From NCBI RefSeq assembly GCF_963676685.1, contig NC_092354.1, forward strand, positions 13,150,746-13,214,745: DNA of 64,000 nt, given 5' to 3'. Positions 37,640 to 51,200 of this stretch are shown piece by piece. Origin of the DNA: Mytilus edulis (taxonomy: Eukaryota > Mollusca > Bivalvia > Mytilida > Mytilidae). The notes under the pieces are model-generated. The model had not been told where the DNA came from. It saw nothing but the letters and a program-made list of their open reading frames with translations, and ran no database searches. Both the position numbers and the translations under genes were made by a program. Positions within the stretch are counted from its first letter, which is position 1. Each line of letters begins with the position of its first letter.

Positions 37640-40600
37640 GACACAAACTAAATTATACACTACCAGATGTAACAAGAATGCATGCCAAGTGGGCAAGGAT
37701 AGATCCAGTATTTCTGTGTTAATGATGTACAATGTACGAACTAACTACATTCTGTATTTGAATACACTTTCTTTTTTTGAGGAATTGCATATTTAGAAAT
37801 AGGGTTCAATGCAAATATTGACAATTAATCCTTCTAGGACCGTTTCTTACAAAGTTTAAAGAAACCTATACCATTAGAGATCGACTTATGCTTATTCTTT
37901 TATGCTGCAACTCGCTTATCAATCTAGAAGATATACCTTTATCAAATAGTTAATTTCAACATGTCAACATGGAGTGGAAGACACAACAAATAAAATTATC
38001 ATGAAACATCAAACAAAAAACCCTTCCAAACCGACATAAACACATCTCAGAGGTCATTTCTATATATGTATTTACCAATGTTATTTCAACTGATCGGGCG
38101 GAGCTTACGTTTTAATTTGCATAAGGACAGTCTATTTTAATATGTGTGTGATAAGGATAATTACCGTTATAATTATAACTGATTTCTAATCACCTATCAG
38201 TGTCATCAAAGGAATTTACAAAAGAATGACTGGAAACTTCAATGATGAGTTTATCCTAAAACACCTATCTATAGATGGACTGGTTTATTATGAGCAAACC
38301 GGTTAAACACCGCCCAGTCAAGTGAAATAAATTGAGTAATACTACTGAAGGGTTTTTGAAACTGTCTTCGGTATAAAATCAAATAAATTGACAGCCATTA
38401 AGACGTCCCACGCACATTACACTTTTTCAAGTAGTTGAGGTCTAATTTAAAGCTTCGCGCACTCTTCAAATTAAAAAGTTCTTTTTTTTTTGTCTTTTGT
38501 GAATTATTTGATAAATAAAAATGGCATATACACAATTCAAAATATATGTCGGATCTTAACAGATATGCTACATCAAGAGGTTATTAAAGCAGAATGTAAG
38601 CTAATAAAATCCTTCGACACAAACATCTAACATTAGAATAATATTCTTTATGTATTGTAAACAATGTATGAACAGTGCACTTTTACATGCTAACCGTTCA
38701 TTAATCAAATATGTGTCTAGAGACCACAACACTGTTCTGATTGCTTGATTATGTATTAAAATAGGAAAACTTGTCAAAAACTTGTTAAAATATGTACAAA
38801 ACTGTTTATTGATAAAAAAAAATATGACGAGAAAGCACCGACCGCAAATGAAACAAGGTTTTGTACTGGTATTCTGCTTACGATTTAAAAAAAAGGGGGA
38901 AAAATATTTTTCGAAAGTACTAAATCACTGATTTTTTTTTCATCTGCAAGTTTCCCTATGAGTTCTAGCATTTCCTGATATAATTATGTAGTTAGTTGCT
39001 AAACCACAACTGCGGTCATGTTTAGCATGTACAAATAATGTTTGATTGACTTTTTTTACACTAAATTAGTCATAAATATTGGACCACAGCCACAATAAAT
39101 TAGTAATTACAGTTTTATTGAATAACATAATAATGAACAATAATTATGTGAGGGTTAAACCCTACAGGATGACAAGAATACGATGTACTTTATCTACGAT
39201 CACATGTAAACTCACACCTAAAACGAAGCAGTTCAATCGGCAAACCTCGAAAAAAAACTCTGTAGAGTACCGGAATCTACCGAGGTTTGCCGATCGATAA
39301 GCAACTAAACGACTCCTTAATAAATATATCACAAAAAATTAATTAACTCTTTTGTCTTCATGTAGGACCCAAGTTGAGTTTACACGTCATCAATGAAGTT
39401 TAATTAAGAGCGTTAATCACGTTTACTTTGTGATGAAAAATAAAGAGATGTGCCGGTATGATTGAGACCAACGGCGATGAATCTAAACTTATTGTTAGAT
39501 GACAAAAGTTCGTATCGTAGTTTTTTTGTCAAAATGTAGGTGGTTTTAAACAATGAAAAAGCATCCTATCGTAATACAAAGTCCGATTAGTCCCCAATTT
39601 AAACATGTTGTGTCTTCATCAGAAAAAAAGAGCCAATTTTCTCTGACGTATTTAATAGATCAACATATATATGTTTAGTCCTTAATCTTGACCGAGTTCA
39701 AAAAAGTATTATCTTTTTCAGTGAATGTAAAATAAATTAATTACCAATACACATCTCAAACTATGGATAACAAGGAGGTGCGAGTGTACTAAAAAGCGAC
39801 TCAATGACACTGATAACATACAGACAACTAAAGGGTAACACACATGTAGAAGTCTTCAGCAACACTCTTAATCGCCCGAGTCTAAAAAAAACATTGTGGA
39901 AACTTGACATAGACTATCAAATAAACACTACCAAAACAGACTTCAATTACCCCAAAAAAACTATATAAAACAATGAATAGAGGTAGATGTGGAAACACTT
40001 CAATGATACAACAAGCAATGACACTAATAACCGAAAGACAGTTAGAAGACAACACACAGTCTTCTACAATAGACAGCGTCTATATGACATGTCAGTGTGT
40101 TAATAGTCGGCAGAATATGTTGTTGTTTGGCTTAATATCTGTTTTTATACCATGGTTTTGTTTGCTGAATTTTTTAAATTACGAGTTGCAATTCCTCATT
40201 TGTATCTTCTGACGTGTTTTTATGATCATTCATCAATCTCATCTGCACCAGCGCAATATAACCTTCAATATCTAGAATAGGGAAAGAGGGCATTAACATT
40301 TACACTTTCATGTGGCATTAGGTTTGACAGATGTGTATTCGTACTTTACAGGCTGTGTAAGATTTATTGGGTTGTTACGGAAAGGTAAAGTTAGGGGGTG
40401 TCTTCACTTTTATGTTCTTTGATTTTTAATACATTCTCTTTCGATTTGGTTTATCCCTCCACCGTTGTTCTCTATACGATTTGGTATATCCCTCCCCCGT
40501 TGTTCTCTATACGTCTAGTTTAAGCGTACGTTAAACTATAGCTTCACCCTACAACATAAACATACTTTGTCTGAGTCAAGTCAGACTATCTTGACCATAT

Positions 40601-42090
40601 GCTGTTCTTTTTTGTTCTGTCAAGTAATAAACATGAGAAAGATGAAGTTTGAAATGAGAAAGTCAGAATAGTTGTTTAACAGTTTAAACACCTTTAAAAG
40701 AAGTTTGAGTCATCTTTATATTACGTATAAAGGAGTCAGCCCCGTACAACGAAATTCAATGCAATACGGGTATTTATTTTCGCAAAATCAATATATGAAT
40801 GGGAGAAGTGTTCTTTTAAACCCAAGTCGATACCAAGAGATACCCTTCCACACACAAAACATTAGCAAACAAAGTCTTAAGAAAACTTAAATTAAGAGAT
40901 GCACAGAAGTATTCATTTATTTGGCAAATATTCAAAGAAAGTTTCAATAAACTATATTAAGAAGATTTAAGTATATAAAATTGGTAACGAAAAACAACTA
41001 ACCAATCAACTGGAACACTATGTTGAAAAAATGAAATACAATAAAAAAAAAAAAAAAAAAAAAAAATCTACGTAGAAAACTAAAAGATTTGGTAAAAATA
41101 AAATCAGATAAGAAAACTGGGTATGAACTCCTCCACATCATCCGGAAATATAATTTACCTCCCGTTTTAACAAACTATTGTTTTTGAATACAGAATATAA
41201 CACTTTATTTTGTGATTAAATAAATAATGCTACATAAGTGCTACAGCATTTCTCAAAAGACACGAGGAAAACTTAAACTAAATCGTAAAGAAGACCTGCT
41301 AATTAAACTTTTATTAAATTTTGATTACGTTTTACAAAACACATTGGAATATAATTTATACTAACAATATTAAAATCTTGTAAATTTTGTAATTGTCAAA
41401 ATATGTAATGTCCCAGAGTATGATAAGCAATGTAAATTTTTCAATATAATTTCCTCATGGTTTCTATCACAATATTTGGTACAATTACAAACTTTAATAA
41501 AATTTGTGCCTTTGAAGCGCTTTTAGTATGTTTTTATGCTGTATAATGGAAAATTTTGATAAGGGAATTTTTAAAGGGTATTTCTTAGAAAAACGTTCAA
41601 TTTTTGAATTATGTTCATTTTATTGAAACTGCACAAGTTCAAACTTTTCCATTTGCCTGAAGGTAAATAATACATAGACAATAACTCCTGATTTTTTGAC
41701 ACTTATAACTTCATCAAACACAAAATGATAGAAAGAACAATTACTTCATCTGTCACGAGGTGTCGCTGGTCTTCAATCTTTTTTTCAGAACGAGGCAACA
41801 TTGGGTATTTTCAATAAATTTTGCATTTTGCTTCTGTAACATTTTGAAATCGAATTTCAACACATGTCAAAAGATAAAATATACCTTTGTAAATATGTTG
41901 AACACTTTTTTGTGCAGAAATAATAAAATATATTGATAAAAATGTAAGCAACATACATAACCCTGATCAGCTCCCCTTGGACGATTTAGGCTGTAAGAGG
42001 GACGTTTTGGTGGGCAGGGCTTATTTGTAATTGATGTGTGTAAAAAGTTGTCAATGTTAACGCGTGTGTGATAGGACAGCAAAGGAATTA
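37640..42090. other. Spacer upstream of the micro-exon gene
   Basis: Contains the 39236-39294 hairpin, a 2 x 41-bp direct repeat (about 40446-40515, TATCCCTCC.CCGTTGTTCT) and a pure A run (41041-41066). No gene recognised. Confidence 0.5.
39236..39294. repeat. Perfect 14-bp inverted repeat
   Basis: ATCGGCAAACCTCG (39236-39249) and CGAGGTTTGCCGAT (39281-39294) enclose a 31-base loop. The stem is unusually G/C-rich for this region. Confidence 0.6.
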
Positions 42091-42099
42091 ATGACCCGG

Positions 42100-42107
42100 T
42101 ATAAATA
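42100..42107 (+). promoter_or_regulatory. TATA box of the micro-exon gene
   Basis: TATAAATA lies 91 bases before the chosen ATG and follows a short G/C-rich stretch. A start about 25-30 bases downstream would give a 5' leader of roughly 60 nt. No other ATG in frame with the signal peptide lies between the box and 42191. Confidence 0.6.
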
Positions 42108-42190
42108 GAAATAAGAGTAATTATAACTGCCGATAGAAGCCCGTTGAATTATCCTAGGAAAAACTGTGCGCATACCGCAAGGAACTCAAA

Positions 42191-42224
42191 ATGCTGCCAG
42201 TTGTCTTATTTATTTCGCTTTTTG
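42191..42224 (+). CDS. Coding exon 1 (34 nt)
   Basis: Encodes residues 1-11 (MLPVVLFISLF) and base 1 of codon 12. The start is chosen because it is the first ATG after the TATA box and opens a hydrophobic signal peptide. Donor is GTAAGT. Confidence 0.85.
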
Positions 42225-45200
42225 GTAAGTTCAATTTGAGGATTTATAAGTACGGGTACAACTTTAAAATAAAAAAAAATATAAGAATTGGAAGATGTAT
42301 TTAAAAAAAAAGAAATGTTATGATTTTTAAACGAAATAGATATAGAAAAATATTTGGTTGAAATTTTTAATTTGAAAACTTGGTTATTATTGCAATTTCA
42401 ATATTAAAAATTAAATTTTAATTTTAACCGTACTTCACTAACTAGTCTTACTATTGTGAAGAAAAAAGACGCGCATCTATTTCATTTTTTTTATTAATTT
42501 AAAGAACATTGCAAATAGTCAAAAACTAAGTGTGATTTTATAATATATTTGATATATTGTGGAAGTTTAAGTATTTAACAAATACAAAAAAGTATTTTAA
42601 CAAACATCTTTCGTTTCACGTTAAAATCTTTAAAATTCATAATTGTGCATGTGTGACATGTAATTATGAAATAATATCTGTAAATATTGTAAACTGCATG
42701 CCTAAAGCTTTTCTCTCTATTTCTTTATATGTTTTAACAATAATTGGAGATGTGTAACATCAAATTTCAAATTGATGATTACAAACCACATAACAATTCA
42801 ATCTTAAAGAATGACTAGTTAAGAATTTCATATTTTTAAGGCATAGTTTAAGACTTACTCATTATACTTTATATATTGTATTTCTAAGGAAAAGCTCACT
42901 ATTTCTTTGTTTATTGAATACTAAATATGTTTATTTTTCATTGTAGCCATCGGAACTTTGGGTAAGTCGATTATTATAGATTTAGTTATATACGAACGTG
43001 TACAAGCCTCGTGCATACATAACAGGTTGAGATCTGTTACAGATCAAAATCGAAATGCATAAAGAAAATCGAATGGGTTTCAGTCTTAACACATTACAGT
43101 ACTCCCTTAAAAAAACATGGACACATGTCAGCTACATAATATAACCGCATACTAAAACAAAATGAAGAACGAATGTATTATTTTGTTTTGATTTTCGAGT
43201 AAATATTTATCATAAGGCCATGTATATTCTATAGATATTCTACCATTTATAAATCATACGACGAACATGTCATTTATTTCAAAACAGACCAATTGCAACT
43301 AAAAGCAACAATCTTTCTATCGTGTCGATCAGACTAACGTGTAAACATTACACAATTATAGCCTGCCAATTAAGCGTACATAGTGCAAATAAATATGAAG
43401 AAAACAAGTACTCAACAATCTTACATTAACAGGTTAGCTCTTCACAAAAGACAGTTAAAACATAGTCTACTTTTTTAATGGATATTAAGGTGCATGTGTC
43501 TTTTTGCTTTTGGATGAAACTGCATGTTTGTTCTGTTTTATATTTTTCAAAAAGTTAATCACGAAGCATCATTCGCAAATAAAAATATAATAGTTGTAAT
43601 TGTCGGTCTATCGGTTTGTTACATAAATAAATTTCGAAGTCCTAGAAGAGTTACGCAAATTAATAAAAGTGTTAAGCTGATGCAAAGGGGAATAACTCCA
43701 ACTAAGCTTGATAAAAAAGGAAAATAAATAACACTGAAGTCAAACTTTCTCACAACGTAATTGTTTCACGTTTTGTCAAGTCGGCATTTTTGGGGGATAA
43801 CTGTGCGGTATAAGGGTTTTCTCAGAGTTTGGGGCCAATAAGTGACCTTTTATATACCTTTATTACCAAAGTCTATATAAACGATAGGTATACATTTGAA
43901 TTACATCAATAAAATATTACATAGACACAAACTACAGTGGCGGATCCAGAAATTTTCATAAGTGGGGGCCCACTGACTGACCTAAGAGGGGGCCCACTCC
44001 AGTCACGCTTCAGTGATTCCCTATATAAGCAACCAAATTTTTTCCCAAAAAAAGGGGGGGGGTGGGCCCCCTGGGCCCCCCCTCTAAATCCGCCTCTGAA
44101 CTATGTGACAGAATAGCAGAAGGTGTTGTAGTAATAAACAAACATTATTTTAACATTTCAGATCCAAGCTTAAAAGATCTAAATATAAGTTTACCTAAAT
44201 TGCACAACTCCTTTACATTGTTACTCAGTTGAATCTTATTTTGAACTCTGTTGAATAGTTGGCCCTTTTGACAATCATTCTGCATCTCCTTATAAAATAA
44301 TGAATACTTGTAAATTAAAACATCAACAGTCAAATATTTTTAAAATGTTTTAACTAAAGAATTACCTTTATCTATATAAACTTCTATCTATTTTGGGAGG
44401 GAAATGGGCAAGTTTATTTATTTTTCTCGGGACAAATAAGCTTTCCAAATTTAGTATCAAAATCTATTATAATTAAATAAAACCTGTCTTCAGATTTTGT
44501 CTGAAATACAAAGTTAAAAAAAAAAAATCTAGATACAAAAATAGAAAAAAAAAAAAAAAAATAGAAAAAAGAAAGGTATGCATGGTCAGTGCCTTATCAG
44601 TCTTTTGCATCATTTATCTTATCTTGATAGATGTATAAAATTTAAATTAAAGAGGTTTTCTTTTAACCACAACATTAATAAATCATAATTGATCATTACA
44701 AACATTTAAAATGAAAGACATTACAATACATCAAGTTATTAATTAACAGTATGTTTAACAGTTCAAGAAACATGTTAAAATCTGTCATAAAACAAAATAT
44801 TAAATACCTGTCTGTGAGGTCTAAAAGTATAACTTCGTTTTCTAAAATTAGAAGAAATAGATTTGTTGTTTTGCATTAGCCTTATAAAGTCTTTCACAAA
44901 AAGAGTGCGTATCATATTTGGTAATATTTCACCCGGAAAGGAGTTCCTGTTGATGCGTATTAAAATGTTTTAATAGCATTTGAATAAACGATTTACGATT
45001 TGAAAATTGTGTTTTTGAATATTTCAAATAAAATAGAAAGAAATTACAAAATGTACATACAGGTTCGAACGCAGCTTTTCCCAGCTTTGTCTAATTTGTT
45101 TTAAAAGTAGGAAATAGAATAAACAAGTTTGCATCACATTACTCCCTTAAACACAAAACTTAGCAAATGATTTCTTTTCAAATGAATTGAATCTAAAAAT

Positions 45201-48200
45201 GAGTTGCATTTTAAAGGGAACAAGACATGTTGTTTTATTATGAGATATAAAAATAAGCAATAATACTGGTAATAATAAAACTATAACCTCTCCTACGATG
45301 GTTAAAGTATCGTTTTAAAGAAATAAAACAAGAACACTGAAGCACAATAGGCAAGGCATGTTTGCTCGTAAACATATACATATCATTTTAATGAAATAAA
45401 ACAAGTGCATCGAAGCACAAGAGACAAGGCATGTTTTCACGTTAACAGTTTCCTGGAAATGACATGTTTCAGATTTAATTGATATTTTTGACAGAATTTA
45501 TTCTTTGACAGCAAACATCAAACATTAAACATTAAACAAATCGGCGAAAGTTATATGCCATAATTAATTCAATATGATGCCCACGTGAACATCAGTCTTT
45601 TTGTTGTCAGATTGATGGGAAGTATTTACTTTGACACGAAGCGTAAGCTTAACACACTACAAAAATGCATTTAAGCGTTTATTTGCACTTAATAAATTAA
45701 AAAAAAAAATGAACTATGAAATTTTATTGACACATGACCTTCATTTTTGTTTTTTGTTTTGAACGCGGAAATTTATTACCAAATGTTTTTATCTAAAATA
45801 AAACATAAGGTTGTTTCATTTTAATCTGTCAAATATGAGAAATTGAGGACATGCATTTTTTACTGGAAAGTTTTAAACCCGAACAAACACTCTTTTTTGT
45901 AGTTTTAAGTGATTTATGACAGAATACCTTAAAAAAGAATGAAGGAACTGTATTATAAAATCTGTCGAAATAACTGTTGTATATCCCTTTTATTTTGTTC
46001 TTCAAAATTTGCTGGTTTGACAGCATACTGACTTTAATCAGACACAAGAAAAAAAAACTGATTAAAAATGTAGTTATACAATTTTCTGAAGAGTTGACCA
46101 TGATCCCCCCTTAAAAAATTATTAATTAAATGAATCCAATACTCAACAAAAACACAGCCATCAGTATAGATTTGCGCGGAATTTGAGCGTTATACTTTTT
46201 GTTGTTGTTGATTACATTAGATATTTCTAATGTAAAATACGTACACATACGATATCAAATACGGGGTAAAATTATGAATGTTCTTTGCGGGGTAACATTA
46301 ACAATGTTTTATGCGGGTAACATTAACAATGTGTTTTATGCGGGTAACATTAACAATGTTTTATGCGGGGTAACATTAATAATATTTTTCTTATTATTTC
46401 AGGATACCCACAACCACTCCCAAAGAAAAGTAAGTACTTTTTATGCTTTGATTAATATACAGATATATTTGAGTCATCAAATGAAACAGTGATACAAATC
46501 CATACAGAAAACATGTTTTAAAAGTCTGTTGATGATGAGAATTATTTGTTCATTATTTAAGTCTCATATGTTTAGTTGACTAATGTAAATTGCTTACATT
46601 CCCGTCATTTAGACTCTGATAGTTACATGTAGTTGTCTCATATTCCTTGTTTGCAGATTTTTGTAGTGATCTTTTCATCAATTAAAGCATTGCATTGAGT
46701 GGCTATATATTATAGAAAGAGGAGAGCAATACTAATAGAACATATCTTGAAACAACATGAAATATATCTTTGCTAAAACTTTATCAGCTAGCAAATATTC
46801 CTTTTAATATTATGACAAGAGAAAACAAATGGAATTGAATAATTTCTTTCATATATCGTATGTAAATATTTTTGTGGTTTTTGTTTAGTAAACACCAAGA
46901 AGGGTTTTGGAAATTGATAACAATTTACACATTGACGAGACATATACATTACTTCATTATTTAGACAGAAACATGTAGTTTTTGCATAAGCCTAACTATA
47001 ATTGACAAGTTGTATTATTTTGTGTGCCAAAAAAATCATATAAATCACAAAATTGCATTGCTTCTTAATTACTTTGATGTTTGACAACGGTGACATTGTA
47101 GTAATTGATTAAAACGCCTTAAGGATGTTGTATTCCTTGACCTTTGTAGACCGATTACCTGATCAATAATCATATACATATAGTCCAGTTAAAAAAGAAA
47201 TAATTTTAAGTATTTTTGCGACTTTTTGGACTGAAAATGTTAAATTCACCCTCCTCAAACAAAAAAATCAATTCATACCCTAATATAGGTCTAAGAGTCA
47301 AAACAATGATAATTGAAAACACGACAAAGGTCAACAGAAATCGTTTTGATACATAAAAGAAATTAAATTTTGGGTTTGCTACTTCACCGGAAGTTCATGA
47401 ACCCATAACTGCACAATTAGGCAAAAATACATGACATTGTTAACCTCTTGTCATTTTTATTGAAATCATAAATTTTCGTATGACAGAGAATAAACGATTT
47501 TGAGCAATTAATGCTTGTCTTATTAGACAACGTATGGGTATGTTCACCTATATATGCTTCATAGTCGTTTTATTGGCATTTTATTACAGCTACACTATAA
47601 ATGTCGTACAACACTGCAATTAAACCCTTTCATCTCTAAGTATGAACTTTTTTTTATGTTATGTGTCCGTATTTTATGGCACTTTTACAGAATTAAAAAT
47701 CTCGATTAGACATATTGAAATATCACGTAATAATAATAACATGTTATTTTTTTGGCAGACTTTGCAATTATATAGTTTCGTATATAAATAGGATGTCAGT
47801 GTTTTGTAAAAATGTACTTTCGCTATTTGGACATTCGATGCAAATTACGTAATTTGAAAAAAAAAGAAAAAAATAAAGAAAATGCAAATTATTGTACTGT
47901 CTTTTAGTTACCACAAAAATGGAGTTTAAATTTAGATAGTTTGAGTTTGAGTTACTTCCCTTTGCCGCAATGTTGGATGACAATGTCCGTCAGAAACCAA
48001 CGAAATTCTGATAAATCTACTGCTAAACACAAAACATTTCGTATACAATTTGTATTTGCTAATTCATGACTACAATGTTCCCTGTACATGTTATAATCTG
48101 GTTTATCAACTAATTTGACCTCCAACTTGGCGGATAAGGGAAATAACTGAAAGTCAAATAAAGTCAATTTGAAACATTCTATATCATTATCCATTATCAC

Positions 48201-51200
48201 TGAATCAGAACACATTGTTAAGGAGTCAGCTCAATCACGTCTCCGGGTGCGGGACATTGGTGGCCTTCGGCTGTTTCCTGCTCTTTGGTCGGGTTCTTGT
48301 TTTTTCGACACATTCCCCTATTTTCATTCTCAATTTTACAAAAGTTAGTTTTTATCATTGACGACACCCCCTCATTATACAAAATCAAGAATGAATTTAA
48401 AGAGACACTTTTCGAAAACTGTTCAAATGATTCCAGAACTATTGTTATGTTAGTAGATAATTATTTCAAGACAAAACTGTTTACCTGTTCGAATTCGAAA
48501 TAAATTAAAACTATCAAAATTATAATCATTATTATCGAAACACCGAGAACTATCTTGGTACAGTTGACCGGTTAAAAATAAACTAAAGCTTGTATTTGAA
48601 AATTATTTTGTCATCCTCCTCCGATTCATTACATTAACAAACATCGTCTAGACAATGTTGTTTGTAGTATTCTTGCTTATGTAAACATGAATGAGACACT
48701 TGATGTTGATCAAAACATTTGTAAACAAGTGACATACATTCTTACCATTTGTTATTGTGTAACCTGTGATTGCTTCTTTTTCCTGATTAGTTCAAAACTG
48801 ATTCATCGAATGTCAACGGAAATGTTTGTTCTGTACATTGACATTAAGTGCACAAAGGCATATAACTATTTATAACACTTCTTAATCGTTAAGTATCACT
48901 CCATATAACAAACATGCATTTTTCAAAAAAGTTGTTTAGGGCCCGTTCGCATAAAACCACTTTAGTTAAGAAATCCAAATATCAATTGATAAATACATAA
49001 AGATGTGTCAGTATTTGTATTATAATATATCTATTTGTTTTGTTCATTTCAGTTGTACACATTCGTGAGTATATTTTACTTGTAATTATAAAAAAAAACT
49101 AGAAACGAGACAACGAATTGATTTTACAAGTGGATTTAAATTTCAAAAGCACATGTTTCGTAAGATTGGTATCAGATGATATAAACCATAAACCATAAAC
49201 ATATATGTTGTTTCTAATACATTCAACGATCACTGGTTTTTTATACATCAACTATGTATCTCATTACATATAAATTCAAATAGTCCTTTGTACTAGTAGA
49301 TATTAAGTAATTTTAGAAGGCAATCTGTCAAATTCGATTTATTTCGTATGTTTCACAATCATAACGATAACACCAATTGAGTTTAAAGTATGAAATTTAT
49401 ATTCTACAAAAGGCTTTCAAGTAACTTTAAAAAAAAGAGCTATTTTCATTGTTTGACGTAAGATTTTAGATGTCAGAGTTGTCTTTCTTGTAATAAAAAT
49501 ATTTTAATGAGTTAGGTGACTCTATTAAACACTGATGTTAAAAAATCTAAACTCAACTTATTATTTAATTGTAATTTTATTCTCTTCCATTGTAGCAATC
49601 CCAAAAGCAGGTTAGTATTTTATATAAATAGTTTGTTTACGTAATGAAACAGGAATACAATATCAATTATTCATTAAAACAACCGAAACATCACAATTCA
49701 AAACCCTCATTTATAAAATATCAAACACACAAACAAAGAATACAATGCAAAACAATAAATAAGAATTGATTGCAATATATACATAGATATAGGTGTGAAT
49801 GGAGGTGGTTTTGATTGTTTGTTAAATTGACAGTAAGACAATGACAAAATGGTATCAATTGAAATAAAAACAGAGCAAAATAATAAAAAGAAATAAAAAA
49901 GGAAAACACACACACAATACCAATTATACAAAATACAACACATTTGAGTTGTGGCAAAGATGAAGATAAAGACAGTTGAAAGTGACACTTGGCATGTGAA
50001 TTACAAATTTATTATTTACTTTTACAGTTGTAAGACACAAACCACTGAGACAAGATACAGCACATGATGTTCACCAACATGTTAATCTTAAGAGGACTGA
50101 AGTTCGACGTGTTAACCAAGTGGTCGATTTGATCCACGAGGGTACGTTTCATCATAATGCAGGGTGTAGATGGTGGTCCCTACATTTTTAAGAATGTTTA
50201 TCAAGCCAATAAATAGTACTACAAATTTTGATTTTTTTCTGTAAATAAAAAATCAATTTATTGATTATGATAAAGCAGAACCTTGCCTCCTTGATTAATA
50301 TTGATATCTGAAACATTGGAAAATTAAACTGACTTGTTTTTATTTTACCTATACCTGATGTACTTTTTACCTTTTATGTATTATTAAACTTTAATTTTTA
50401 TATTTTTTACAGTTCCAATGGTTGTCGTTAAACACAGTAAGTACTGCCTACAATAACTAGATGTGTTAAAGTATTTTGAATACAAAATATAAAAAAAAAG
50501 AAATACAATTTTATTATGTGATCAAGTGTTTTGAAGCATCTCTTCGTATCTGCTTCATTTTTTTCACAAATAGTTGTTAATAGTATATAATAGTTATTTG
50601 ACAAATTGTGACAATATCCTTCAAATCAATAATTTACGTCCGTTTAGTTAGCCTAAAAATTTTAGAAATAGTAAAGTTTTAAGCCTGTGTATTATCAATG
50701 CATTTTGCAATTACCTATTGTTGTTCAAACTTTAATGACTTTTAAATGTACTAAATGCAAATTTGTTTTCCTTTTCAGAGACATTTTTGTCACCTGGTAA
50801 GTAAGCTATTATACAAAGATAATTTTCGATTGACTGGCGAATGGATTTAATATTGATTCAAACATTTTTATTTTGTTCATGTAAAAAACAAATTTGACAT
50901 TAACATTATCAAACACTAACGAAAGAATCCTTTATATATCTGCACCAAAAATGAAGAAAAGAAATAATACATTCCAATTGATTTATTGCTTAAGTAACAA
51001 TTTTATATTTGTGAAAGCTGAATGCAAAATGATTTGATTTTCCCCAGTATACCAATATATTATCACGACGTACTAATGATCTGAACAAATAACGAAATTA
51101 AACAATAGACTAAACGAAGTAAATATAACTTCTTATCACATAAACATGCTGGAGCATATACAACACTATATTTTACAAAAAGATAAATTATATATACAAC

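Noticed and set aside
47952-48503. Minus-strand 87-codon and plus-strand 72-codon frames in intron 3
   Set aside because: They flank and partly overlap a dispersed repeat; no domain recognised and no continuation in phase.
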